64,000 nt of DNA from Nocardioides eburneiflavus (GTDB lineage Bacteria; Actinomycetota; Actinomycetes; Propionibacteriales; Nocardioidaceae): positions 3,968,001 through 4,032,000 of the forward strand of contig NZ_SRRO01000001.1 in the NCBI RefSeq assembly GCF_004785795.1, written 5' to 3'. Each line of letters starts with the position of its first letter. Positions within the stretch are counted from its first letter, which is position 1. The notes under the pieces are model-generated. The model did not search any database. It was not told where the DNA came from and worked only from the letters and a program-made list of their open reading frames with translations. Shown here piece by piece: positions 15,132 through 24,023 of this stretch. Both the position numbers and the translations under genes were made by a program.

Positions 15132-18056
15132 GTGGTCGAACCTGCTCCCAAGAGCCCCCCTACGGTGCCCGGTCGCAGCGGTACTCCGTTTGTTGGGCGG
15201 CGCCCGGAGATCGAGCGCCTCGAGGCGGTCTGGTCAGCGGTGGAGGACAACAGGCGACAGATCGTCTTCATCGGCGGGGAGCCGGGCGTCGGCAAGACCC
15301 GCCTGGTGGCTGAGGCCGCGGCCGCGCTGCGCCGGTACGGCGTCACCGTGCTTTCTGGTGCATGCCGAGAAGATCTCGACATCCCCTACAGGCCATTTGT
15401 CGCCATCCTCGAACAAGCCCTCGACCAGGTGGATCCGGAGGTCCTGCGCAGCATTCCGTCCGAGGCGGCAGCCCCGCTCGTGCGCTTGAGTGCCAAGGCG
15501 GCGTTGCATTGGCCAGGCACCGCGAGCCCGACCTCTGGCGAGAGCCAGTCTCGGCCAGCGCTGTTCGACGCGGTGTTGCGCGTCCTGGTCGCCGCGGCCG
15601 AGCAGCGACCGCTCGCACTGGTACTGGAGGATCTCCACTGGGCCCCGGAACCGACCTTGGCAATGCTCGCACACCTGGTCGAGTCCACCGCCGGGGAGCA
15701 GTTGCTGGTGTTGGCCACCCGACGGACCACCGCCCCTGACCGCACCGACGCGGTCACCTTCGCGCTGGCAGACCTGCATCGGCTCGACGGTGTGGCGCGC
15801 ATCGACCTAGTCGGACTCGAGACCGAGGATGTGGCGGAGTACCTCGTTCGTGCGGCCGGGGTCCCACGCGTCTCGGCCCGGTCAGCGGCACCCCTGTTGC
15901 GGGACCAGACCGGCGGCAACCCGTTCTTCCTCCAGGAGTATTGGCACGACCTGGCAGGCCACGGAGGGCTCGAGGCGATGCGGTGCGCCACAGCCCAGGC
16001 GCCGCAGTCGGTGCAGGATGCGCTCCGTCGTCGGCTGGCCGGGTTCCCTCCCGACCACGCCCAGGTCATCGAGATTGCAGCCGTCGCCGGCGACATCGTC
16101 GACCCCTCGGTCCTCACCGAGGCCTGCGACCTCGAGGCGAGCGTCGTTCTCGAGGGGATCGACTTCTGCGAAGGCGCGGGTCTCCTGGTCGCGGACGCCG
16201 ATGATGGCCGCTTCCGGTTCGCGCACGCGCTAGCCCGGCAGGCCGTGCTCGATCGGATGTCCTCCACCTGCCGCGCGGCGGCACACGCGCGAGTCGCCAA
16301 GGCACTGGAGTTGCACGCCGGGGAGGACGACCCGGCGCTAGTGGCCCAACTGGCCCACCACTACGGGCAGGCGCGTGCGCTCGGGCACGCGGACAAGGCG
16401 ATCCACTATCTCGTCCTCGCCGCTCAGCAGGCCGAGCGCGGCATTGCTCACCGCGAGGCCGCGGCGCTGTACGAGCGGGCAACGCAGCTCCATTTGCACC
16501 AGGGCCCGACCAGGGTCGGGCTGCTCTTGGCCGCTGCGAGGTGCCACATGCACGGTGGTGACTTTCCGGCAGCCCGTCGCATCTACGAAGAGCTTTGCAC
16601 CGACGAGGACGCCCGGGTCAGGTTGCTGGCCGCCATTGGCCACGAGGATGCCTCGTGGCGTCCCTCGCACAGCGGAGAGCGTTCGCTGGCGCTGCTCGCC
16701 GAGGCCTTGGCTGCCGCCGGGCTGGACGACGACGACTCGCTGCGCATACGAGCCCGCGCCAGCATGGGCCGGGCGGCGGCGTTCACCGGTGAACTCCGAC
16801 GGTCCCGCACGATCGGTGAGGAGGCATTGCTGCGGGCTCGCAGGACGGGAGATGAAGCGCTGGTCGCCCATGCGCTCGGCGCGACCTTGTGGCAGGGCCT
16901 GACCCCGGATCTCGCTCCCGAACTGCTGGCCCGTGCCCTGGAGCTCCAGGAGATCGGGGCGCGGATCGGCGACGGTGGTTTCGCCGGGATGGCCGCCTTC
17001 CACCGCGGCGGCTTCGCCTACACCGTGGGCAACCAGCCTGTGTGGAGCAGTGCCCAGCGCGACCTGACCGAGCTCGCGCTCTCCGGCGGCCAGCCCTTCT
17101 TCCGCTACGTCGCCGGGTGCTCTCGCTACGCCCACAGGTTCGCGGCCGGCGACTTCGCGGGAGCGGGACGCATCGTCGACTGGCTGGACGACCAGTTCCG
17201 CGACGAGTTCGACGGCGGGACCGAAGGCGCCTGGGGAGTGCAGCAGTTCATGCTGCGGCGGGTAGCCGACGGTCTGGACGAGGTCCGGCCGCTCGTGACG
17301 GGAGACGAGAGCCTTGCCGAGCACTGGCTTCCGGGCCTGCTGGCGCTCTACACCGAACTCGAGTTGTGGCAGCCGGCTGCCCGACTGCTCACCCACTTGC
17401 GCGAACACTTCGACGAGTACCGCGCCGGCGCCCAGTGGGCGGGCGTGCTGGCCTTCGCGACGGAGGCCGCCGTCGGCCTGGACGACACGGCCGCGGCCGC
17501 GCAGCTGCGACCCCTGCTGGCCGAGTACGCCGGCGCCAACCTGCTGGCCGGCGCGAACGCCGCAGTCTTCGGAAGCGCCGACCGGTATCTGGCCATGCTC
17601 GACTCACTGCTGGGCGCTCCCGACGCCGACCAGCACTTCGAGCGTGCCCTCGCCATGGACCGGCAGATGGGCGCCGTCACCCACCAGGCAGAGACCCTCG
17701 CCGCCTGGAGTTGGCACCGGACCAGACACCCGGAGACGACCGGCCCGCCAGCCATACGGCTCGTCGAAGAAGCGCGAGCCTTGGCCCGGCGAATCGGCCA
17801 CCGCCGCGTCCTTAGCAGACTTGACGCCGACGCTGCACCGCAGGAAGTGCCGCCGACGCTGCCCAGCGGCCTGACCGAGCGGGAAGTCGACGTACTCCGC
17901 CTGGTCGCCGAGGGCCTGTCCAATCGGGAGATCGGCGAACGCCTATTCATAAGTGCCAATACGGCGGCCAACCACGTGCGCAGCATCCTGATCAAGACCG
18001 ACGCATCCAATCGCACCAAGGCAGCGGTCTTCGCCACTGAGCACGGATTGCTGTAG
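15132..18056 (+). CDS. Large ATP-binding LuxR-family regulator (LAL/MalT-like)
   Basis: A 974-residue STAND-type transcription activator. The AAA ATPase part has Walker A GEPGVGKTR (about residues 49-57) and Walker B LALVLEDLHW (about 160). A long TPR-like helical middle (about 380-880) follows, then a LuxR helix-turn-helix at the end (GLTEREVDVLRLVAEGLSNREIGERLF). Proteins of this class couple ligand binding in the helical part to activation of nearby operons. It is divergent from the cupin-oxidase-methyltransferase operon, its likely target. The GTG start at 15132 is used; the frame has no better start upstream. Confidence 0.92.
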   Translation: MVEPAPKSPPTVPGRSGTPFVGRRPEIERLEAVWSAVEDNRRQIVFIGGEPGVGKTRLVAEAAAALRRYGVTVLSGACREDLDIPYRPFVAILEQALDQVDPEVLRSIPSEAAAPLVRLSAKAALHWPGTASPTSGESQSRPALFDAVLRVLVAAAEQRPLALVLEDLHWAPEPTLAMLAHLVESTAGEQLLVLATRRTTAPDRTDAVTFALADLHRLDGVARIDLVGLETEDVAEYLVRAAGVPRVSARSAAPLLRDQTGGNPFFLQEYWHDLAGHGGLEAMRCATAQAPQSVQDALRRRLAGFPPDHAQVIEIAAVAGDIVDPSVLTEACDLEASVVLEGIDFCEGAGLLVADADDGRFRFAHALARQAVLDRMSSTCRAAAHARVAKALELHAGEDDPALVAQLAHHYGQARALGHADKAIHYLVLAAQQAERGIAHREAAALYERATQLHLHQGPTRVGLLLAAARCHMHGGDFPAARRIYEELCTDEDARVRLLAAIGHEDASWRPSHSGERSLALLAEALAAAGLDDDDSLRIRARASMGRAAAFTGELRRSRTIGEEALLRARRTGDEALVAHALGATLWQGLTPDLAPELLARALELQEIGARIGDGGFAGMAAFHRGGFAYTVGNQPVWSSAQRDLTELALSGGQPFFRYVAGCSRYAHRFAAGDFAGAGRIVDWLDDQFRDEFDGGTEGAWGVQQFMLRRVADGLDEVRPLVTGDESLAEHWLPGLLALYTELELWQPAARLLTHLREHFDEYRAGAQWAGVLAFATEAAVGLDDTAAAAQLRPLLAEYAGANLLAGANAAVFGSADRYLAMLDSLLGAPDADQHFERALAMDRQMGAVTHQAETLAAWSWHRTRHPETTGPPAIRLVEEARALARRIGHRRVLSRLDADAAPQEVPPTLPSGLTEREVDVLRLVAEGLSNREIGERLFISANTAANHVRSILIKTDASNRTKAAVFATEHGLL

Positions 18057-18072
18057 CCCAGATCGGGGAGCG

Positions 18073-18342
18073 CTACAGCGGCGCGAAAGTGCCGTCCGGC
18101 GCGATGGTGCCGGACAGCTCCACGATCGCGTCGGCCGGGATGCCGGCGCGCACCGCCGCGGTCCGGATCGCCTCGACGTCGTCGGCCTCGTAGAGGCAGA
18201 ACGTCTTGCGCTTGTCCGCGGACAGGAACGAGCTGAGCCAGCGCACACCGGAGTCGTCGTTGACTCGGTTGATCCCGTCGAAGGCGCCGGGTGCTGCCTC
18301 CAGTTGGTCCGCGAACTGACGCTCCACCATGAAGACCGGCAT
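18073..18342 (-). CDS. DUF4242 small protein (SCO4226-type nickel-binding fold)
   Basis: An 89-residue protein beginning MPVFMVERQF, with the family features WLSSFLSADKRKTFCLYEAD and GIPADAIVELS. The Streptomyces relative SCO4226 binds nickel; the role in cells is unclear. It converges on the LuxR gene, ending 17 bases from its stop. Bases 18343-18617 upstream hold no recognisable gene. Confidence 0.85.
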   Translation of the reverse strand: MPVFMVERQFADQLEAAPGAFDGINRVNDDSGVRWLSSFLSADKRKTFCLYEADDVEAIRTAAVRAGIPADAIVELSGTIAPDGTFAPL

Positions 18343-18617
18343 CGGTTTCCCTTTCCGTCGTCATCGGGAGCGACAGGCGAAGCCACCGATCGGAACAGTC
18401 GCTCCGGTCCTTTCACCGTAGGCGAAACGGATGCCCGGCGCAGGCGAACCCGAAGCGCTCCGCGGTGACCTGCTCGTTTCAGGCGTGGATTGCTGTGATC
18501 CCAGCCCACCAGTGCAGGCTCCCTCTCACCTTGCACACTAGGGCCGACGACCCCGCCGATACGGCTCCTCCGACGGGCTCAGCGCCAGCCGTTGGTACCG
18601 CCATCAGCGCCAGGAAA

Positions 18618-19631
18618 TCAGAGGCCGAGGTCCTTGCTGGACGTGGCCGCGAGCGCTTCGAGAGGCCGGATGTATCGGTTGACGAGGACGCCGATGTCCT
18701 TGTGCCGGGTCTGCGCAGCGATCCGGTCGAGTGGAACGCCGGCGAGTGCGGCGGTGGTGGCGTGGCCGGCGCGCATCGAGTGGGCGGTGATCCGGGTCCC
18801 GTCGAGTCCGGCGGCTTCGGCTCGGGCGCGGAGCATTCGGGCGGGGACGTGTCCGGTGAGTGCCTGGAGGCTGATGGTGCTCCCCCAGATGCGGGTGAAC
18901 ACCGGACCGGGGGCTGCGCCTCGAATGCCGCGCCAGGCGTTGAGGGCTGCGACGGGGTCGGTGGCGGCGCGCTGTCCGTGGGCGACGCCGACCACCGCGC
19001 CGTGGCCGTCGGGATCGGTCTTGGACCGTCGGATGTGGAGCAACAGGCCGGCGGGCTTGTCCTCGATGTCACCGAGGGTGAGCGCGACGAGCTCGGAGCG
19101 GCGCAGCGCGGAGGCGTACCCGAGCAGGATCATCGCGGCGTCGCGGATGCCGATCGGGGTGGCGCGGTCGATGCCGTCGACGATCTGGTGGATCTCCTCG
19201 ACCGACAAGGGTCGGGCCAGGCGCCGGGGCGCCGAGCCGTAGGTGCGGCGCAGGCCGCGGCGTACCTGGTGGACGGCAAGGGCGTCGGTGGGGTTGTGCA
19301 GGTCGCACATGCGGTGGACATGGCGGATCACCGTGCAGATGAGATCGAGGGTGCCCATCGCGCGGCCGTCGGCGGCCTGCTCGGTGAGGTAGGCGCAGAC
19401 CGCGAGCGGGTCACTCGGGAGGACCGCGACGCCGCGGCTGGCACACCAGCGCTCCCAGCGGCTCCAGACCCCGGCGTAGACACGGCGGGTCGACTCGGTG
19501 CGCGCCGCAGCGATGGCGGCAGCGATGCGTTCGCCGTCGGTGTCGGTCAACCCCTGCGGCATGACACCGACTGTGTCGATGGGACGGACAAGGGCGGTGG
19601 CCGGCAAGGCGGAGCTCATCATCGTGGTCAT
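18618..19631 (-). CDS. Tyrosine recombinase (phage-type integrase)
   Basis: A 337-residue site-specific recombinase. The N-terminal SAM-like core-binding domain covers about residues 25-120 (TRRVYAGVWSRWERWC). The catalytic domain shows Arg in SALRRSELVAL, the HSMRAGH box and the C-terminal RHKDIGVLVNRYIR with nucleophile Tyr. The start ATG at 19631 (MTTMMSSAL) fits family length; 19685 is a longer alternative. Its 5' end lies 160 bases from a tRNA-fMet 3' half at 19791, a typical int-att arrangement, so it probably integrated the segment to its left. Confidence 0.9.
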   Translation of the reverse strand: MTTMMSSALPATALVRPIDTVGVMPQGLTDTDGERIAAAIAAARTESTRRVYAGVWSRWERWCASRGVAVLPSDPLAVCAYLTEQAADGRAMGTLDLICTVIRHVHRMCDLHNPTDALAVHQVRRGLRRTYGSAPRRLARPLSVEEIHQIVDGIDRATPIGIRDAAMILLGYASALRRSELVALTLGDIEDKPAGLLLHIRRSKTDPDGHGAVVGVAHGQRAATDPVAALNAWRGIRGAAPGPVFTRIWGSTISLQALTGHVPARMLRARAEAAGLDGTRITAHSMRAGHATTAALAGVPLDRIAAQTRHKDIGVLVNRYIRPLEALAATSSKDLGL

Positions 19632-19752
19632 GGCCTTGTCGTAGCGGCGACCTCGCCAGCCGTGCCCACCGGCGGGACGCCTCACCGAGGCTCACCGCGA
19701 GGATTGGTCAGAAAAGACTGACTTTGTGATGACCGAGTCAAGTTAGAAAGCT

Positions 19753-19788
19753 TTCAGGCTCGGTTCCCCAGAGGGAACCGAGCCTGAA
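19753..19788 (-). terminator. Perfect 16-bp stem terminator after the tRNA-fMet 3' half
   Basis: TTCAGGCTCGGTTCCC pairs without mismatch to its complement around a CAGA loop. It lies three bases beyond the encoded CCA of the tRNA remnant, so it is most likely the native terminator of that tRNA gene carried along with the att site. Confidence 0.75.
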
Positions 19789-19790
19789 TT

Positions 19791-19828
19791 TGGTAGCGGG
19801 GGCAGGATTTGAACCTGCGACCTCTGGG
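19791..19828 (-). other. Initiator tRNA (fMet) 3' half, attachment-site remnant
   Basis: The minus strand gives anticodon-stem strand CCCAG, variable loop AGGTC, T arm GCAGG-TTCAAAT-CCTGC, acceptor CCCCGCT, discriminator A and an encoded CCA. This matches actinobacterial initiator tRNA. The 5' half is missing: sequence right of 19828 is unrelated to tRNA. A stop at the anticodon stem is the normal crossover of tRNA-directed tyrosine recombinases, and such a gene sits just left. Confidence 0.7.
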
Positions 19829-20688
19829 AGAGATCGGGCGCTACGGATGGACCGGAGAAATCGCGGAAATCCTCGGGTTTACGCGGAGGATGGTGCGGAT
19901 GCACATCGGAGTCTAGCGGGGACGAACGGGATCGCGGCCGGTTGTAAGTGTCTAGTTTGTGACAGCGAGTCGGGAACCAAAGAGCAGCCCGGTCGGCCCG
20001 CTCCATCCCCCCGCGAGGGGCCAACCCCCTGACCTTCTCTTTGCGAGAGAGGCGGCGCCACGTGTCGCCGAATCTCGGAGAAGTTCGATGGAACCCGCTC
20101 TGACCTGGGCCAACACCCGACATCGGTGTCGTTGACGAGCACGACGCTACCTGAACCGCAGGGACTATCGCGGAGTCTCTCGCCCCCAATCCGCGGAGTA
20201 AGCGCGGAGCAGGCAACCGGCGGAAAGGTCGGCAATGAAGAGATTCCGATCGCTGCCTGCAGATACCACTCCGGCTGGCGAGCGATCACGACACCGCACC
20301 TGCACACGGCGTAAGCCTGCATCGGCTCCGCGCCCCGCCCTGGCCGACCGCGGCCGCGGCGCTCAGCTGATCGACTCGGTCACCATGACCAAAATCGTCT
20401 GACGAGAATCGCTGGTGGGGTAGACGGTTGGCGGCGAGGCGCCGTCAAGCGGGTAGTCGCGTCGCCAGTGCGGGTTGCATCCTTCCAACTCACGAGGATG
20501 CGGCGGGAAACCGGGGGGCTCTTCAGTCCATCAATGTTCATTCGTCTGTCGGGCATTGCGCGCAGCGCGATTTCAGGCTGGTTGGCGCAGTTCACTGGGG
20601 CAGCGGCTGGGGCGGCCGCTGCTACGTCATGGCGCGGCAGGCGTCGGCCGGCAGTGTCGGAGCGGGCCCGGCGTCGAGCCGGCTGTGG
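19829..20688. other. 860 bp without recognisable gene
   Basis: The open frames here are composition artefacts without family motifs; some read through the tRNA remnant. I see no clear RNA, repeat array or protein fragment. It probably represents eroded element DNA between the att site and the transporter operon. Confidence 0.45.
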
Positions 20689-21408
20689 TCAGCCAGTCCC
20701 GGAGGTCGTCCTGGCGCTGGACTGCAGTGACTCGAGCATCATCTCGAGTGCGGTCTCGAAGTTCTGTGGGTCGTCGAGGGCGGGCAGTGCGTGGGCGACG
20801 GCGTGGATGTTCGGGTACTCCTCGCGCGGCAGCGTCCGGTAGTCAACAGTCCAGGCGCGCATGTCGGTGTTCTTGGTATCGGTGTCGAGCGCTGCCAGGC
20901 TGGCGTCTTGTGCGGAGTAGGCGAGCACGAAGTCGCTGAACACGCGGTAGTTGCGTGCCGCGTCCTCGGGCGAGAAGCCGGCCCGCAGCATGCAGCCGAT
21001 GACGCGGTCCACCTTCGCGAACTCGTGCTGCCGGCGGGCAGTACGTGCGCCGGAGAACTGCGCGACGTGAGGGTGCCGCATGAAGGCGGCGTGGGTGGCT
21101 CGGGCCAGCTCTCGCAACTCCTGGACCCAGTCCCCGCCGGGTTGTGGGGTCGCTTCGAGCGCCTCGGCGTGCAGCGCGTCGAGAAGGGCGAGCATCAGGT
21201 CGTCCTTCGTGCGGAAGTGACGGTAGATGGCGGTGGGGTGCGCCTCGAGCTCATCGCCGATGGCTTGGAACGTGATGCCTTGCGCACCTGCCTGTTCGGA
21301 GACTCGGAAGGCCGCCGCGACGATGCGCTCCTGGCTGAGCCACGCCTTGGGCCCGGGCCGACGCGGACTCTTGGCGGTGGGCTGGCGGCCTGCGTGCGAG
21401 GCTGTCAC
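20689..21408 (-). CDS. TetR-family transcriptional regulator
   Basis: A 239-residue regulator. The TetR_N helix-turn-helix covers about residues 25-70 (IVAAAFRVSEQAGAQGITFQAIGDELEAHPTAIYRHF, YRHF being the family signature). A TetR_C ligand domain follows. It is the seventh and last gene of the leftward operon headed by the amidohydrolase, 51 bases after the binding-protein gene. It is a good candidate to bind the 37-bp inverted repeat at 28685-28721 upstream of that operon. Confidence 0.9.
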   Translation of the reverse strand: MTASHAGRQPTAKSPRRPGPKAWLSQERIVAAAFRVSEQAGAQGITFQAIGDELEAHPTAIYRHFRTKDDLMLALLDALHAEALEATPQPGGDWVQELRELARATHAAFMRHPHVAQFSGARTARRQHEFAKVDRVIGCMLRAGFSPEDAARNYRVFSDFVLAYSAQDASLAALDTDTKNTDMRAWTVDYRTLPREEYPNIHAVAHALPALDDPQNFETALEMMLESLQSSARTTSGTG

Positions 21409-21459
21409 GGCGGCTCTCCGGTCATCGAGGTGAGTGGGGACTGGACGGGGTCGTTCAGG

Positions 21460-23121
21460 TCATTCTGTTCCACCGACGTGGGCGGCCCACGGGTAGTACA
21501 GGAAGTTGAACGCAGCCGGTGCTCCGGTGATGCGGTTGTTCATCCACACGGTGTTGTGGATCTCGAGGCCGGGAACCATCGGCAGGAGGTCTTCGCGGAG
21601 CTTCTCCTCCATCTGCAGGATCAGCTCGGCCTGCTTGGCCGGGTCCTTGGTGCCCTGGGCTTCGGCGAAGAGGTCGTCGATGCCGGTGTAGCCGTACTGG
21701 TTGAACAGGCCTCCCGTGACGGCGGTCAGGCTGAGCCAGTCAAGCGGGTTGGGGATGTTGGACCAGAAGGTGGTGTAGAAGATGTCGATGTCGCCGCGGG
21801 TGGCAGGGTCGTACAGGTAGTTCGAGTAGCCGGTTTCGGGGACGACCTTGAGCTTGAAGTTCAGCCCGATCCGGGTGGCCGCGTCCTTCACGGCGAGGGC
21901 GAACTGCTGGGTCTCGGCGACTGCGGGCAGGACCATGGAGATCTCTTCGGACCGGACGGAGGCGGGAAGCGCGTCGACGATCTTCTTGGCTTCCTCGTAT
22001 TTGGCTGACGGTGGTTCGGGCAGGGTGTCGACGTACTCCTGGAGATCGTCGTTGGCTGCTCCGAACGCGTACCGGGGTGTCTGGATCTTCAGCGGCTCGG
22101 CGGTGTCCTTGTACACCGACTCCGCGATGCCCTTCCAGTCGATCGCCATCTGCAGCGCCTTGCGCACCTCTGGGTTCGCGGCGGCGCCGTCGGAGTTGGC
22201 GTAGACGAAGGTGAGGTTCAGCGGCGCGGGCCCCGCGGTGACGGTGCCCCGACCGCTGTTGCGCAGCTGGTCGATGCCGGCCTCGGGGACGAAGTAGGTG
22301 CCGTCGATTTCGCCGGAGAGCAAGGCGGAGGTGATGGCGGCGGAGTCGACGAGGAAGGTGAACTCGAAGGTGCGGACCTTGGGCTGGAGCTCGTCGTTCC
22401 AGTAGTCGTCGTTGCGGGCGAGCGTGATGGACTCGCCCTTCGTCCACTTCTCGTACATGTACGGGCCGGTGCACATCACTCCGGTGGCCGGCGAGCCGTA
22501 GGTGTCCTCGTTGGCTTCGTAGTGCTTCTTCTGCACGACGACGCCAGCGAAGCTGGCGAGCTCGTCGTTGAACAGGTAGTCGGGGCGCTTGAGGGTGACG
22601 GTGACCTCGTGCTCGCCGGTGACGTCGACGGACTCGACGTTGGAGTAGAGGTAGTTGTAGAACGTCGCTGGGTCGGTCCTGTTGTGTTCGAGGCTCCAGG
22701 CGACGTCCTCGGCGGTCATCGGAGTGCCGTCCCAGAAGGTCACGTCGTCGCGCAGCGTGTACACCCAGTGCAGGGGGTCGGGGTTTTCGAACGACTCTGC
22801 GAGGTTGGGGGCGATATCAAACTCGTTGGTCTGCGACAGCAACGTCTCGCACATGTTCGAGTTGATCATGTTGGGCGTGTAGTCCGCAGACCGGAACGGG
22901 TCCACGGTGGACGGCTCGCCCTGGAAGACGTTCCACTTCACCGAGTCGACCTCCGAGGTCGCCTCCTCGGTGAGGACCTGCAGGTCGCCCAGGCGGGACT
23001 CCCCGTCGCCGCCGGAGGACGACGCCTTGGTGCCGGCGGTGCACCCAGTGACGAGCGCGAGGCCCAGGGCGCCGCAGGTGGCCAGCGCTAGGCGTGATCG
23101 GAGTATGCGGGTCGTTGTCAT
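21460..23121 (-). CDS. Family 5 (DppA/OppA-type) solute-binding lipoprotein
   Basis: A 553-residue lipoprotein with lipobox LVTGC (C27) and the SBP_bac_5 fold: APNLAESFEN, WVYTLRDDVTFWDGTPMTAEDV, ITSALLSGEIDGTYFVPEAG. It delivers peptides or related compounds to the permeases encoded upstream. Its ATG overlaps the ATPase stop (four bases). It is roughly 60% identical by eye over long stretches to the second binding protein at 38297-39949, including an unusual shared motif SADYxPNMINSNMCETLL, so both probably bind related ligands. Confidence 0.92.
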   Translation of the reverse strand: MTTTRILRSRLALATCGALGLALVTGCTAGTKASSSGGDGESRLGDLQVLTEEATSEVDSVKWNVFQGEPSTVDPFRSADYTPNMINSNMCETLLSQTNEFDIAPNLAESFENPDPLHWVYTLRDDVTFWDGTPMTAEDVAWSLEHNRTDPATFYNYLYSNVESVDVTGEHEVTVTLKRPDYLFNDELASFAGVVVQKKHYEANEDTYGSPATGVMCTGPYMYEKWTKGESITLARNDDYWNDELQPKVRTFEFTFLVDSAAITSALLSGEIDGTYFVPEAGIDQLRNSGRGTVTAGPAPLNLTFVYANSDGAAANPEVRKALQMAIDWKGIAESVYKDTAEPLKIQTPRYAFGAANDDLQEYVDTLPEPPSAKYEEAKKIVDALPASVRSEEISMVLPAVAETQQFALAVKDAATRIGLNFKLKVVPETGYSNYLYDPATRGDIDIFYTTFWSNIPNPLDWLSLTAVTGGLFNQYGYTGIDDLFAEAQGTKDPAKQAELILQMEEKLREDLLPMVPGLEIHNTVWMNNRITGAPAAFNFLYYPWAAHVGGTE

Positions 23122-24023
23122 GAAGTCGGTTCCTCACTGGGGGTAGGGGCGGCCTCGGATGAGGTGGCGCCAACGAGTTCGGGCTGCCGCGTCGCGGGCG
23201 GACGCCACCCCGGTCGGGGGACGCTGTCGCGCAAGAGCTGGGTGTAGGCGTGAGTCGGCCTGTCGAGGACGTCGGCGGTGGTGCCCCGCTCGACGACCAG
23301 CCCGTCGCGCATGACGATCGTGTCGTCGGTGAGCTGGCGGATCACAGCCAGGTCGTGGCTGATGAACAGGTAGCTGACGCCGGTCTGTTCGCGGATGTCG
23401 GCGAGCAGGTTCAGGATCTGTGCCTGGATGGACACATCGAGCGCGGAGACGGCTTCGTCGAGGATGACGATGCGCGGTTCCGCCGCGAGCGCGCGGGCGA
23501 TCGCGACCCTTTGGCGTTGTCCTCCGGACAGTGCGCGGGGCATGGCGCGCAGCTGCCGCTGGTCGAGTCCGACCATCTCGGCGAGCTCGTCAACGCGGGC
23601 GCGAGCGTTGCCGCTGTCGCTGCCGTGGATGCGCACGACTTCGAGAAGGCAGTCGCGGACGCGTTGGCGTCGGTCCAGCGAGGTGAACGGGTCCTGGAAG
23701 ACCATCTGGATCTGTCGGCCGCGTGAGCGCCAGTCCCGCACTCGCTTGGGCGGGTCGGTGTGGTCGACGCCGTTGAGGAGGATGCGGCCGGAGGTTGGCT
23801 TCTCGAGTCCGATGAGCATTTTGGCGGTAGTGGTCTTGCCGGAGCCCGACTCTCCCACGATGCCCAGCGAACCTCCGCTGCGCAGCTCGAACGACACCTC
23901 GGAGGCTGCCACGACGGGCTCGCGGCCCCGGGACTGGTAGGCCTTGGTGAGGCCTTCGACGACGAGGACCGGAGCTTCGGAGCCGTTCACAGGGTGGTTG
24001 GCGTCATGCTTGGTCGTAGTCAC
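23118..24023 (-). CDS. Dipeptide/oligopeptide ABC transporter ATPase (DppF-like)
   Basis: A 301-residue ATP-binding subunit. Walker A is GESGSGKTTTAK (about residues 56-67), the signature is LSGGQRQRVAIARAL, Walker B is RIVILDEAVSALDVS, and the H-loop is ISHD. The C-terminal oligo_HPY region is only a short piece (THAYTQLLRDSVPRP). It pairs with the ATPase at 24020-25129 to power the importer; the genes overlap by four bases. Confidence 0.93.
   Translation of the reverse strand: MTTTKHDANHPVNGSEAPVLVVEGLTKAYQSRGREPVVAASEVSFELRSGGSLGIVGESGSGKTTTAKMLIGLEKPTSGRILLNGVDHTDPPKRVRDWRSRGRQIQMVFQDPFTSLDRRQRVRDCLLEVVRIHGSDSGNARARVDELAEMVGLDQRQLRAMPRALSGGQRQRVAIARALAAEPRIVILDEAVSALDVSIQAQILNLLADIREQTGVSYLFISHDLAVIRQLTDDTIVMRDGLVVERGTTADVLDRPTHAYTQLLRDSVPRPGWRPPATRQPELVGATSSEAAPTPSEEPTS

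Noticed and set aside
18465..19721. A 418-codon frame on the plus strand across the integrase
   Set aside because: It is Gly/Val/Asp-rich antisense noise; the integrase catalytic motifs are on the minus strand.
19743..20216. A 157-codon frame through the tRNA-fMet remnant
   Set aside because: It reads through the T arm, a common false frame next to tRNA sequences.
20380..20595. A 71-codon leftward frame as a possible small gene
   Set aside because: No motif, no convincing ribosome binding site and no operon context.
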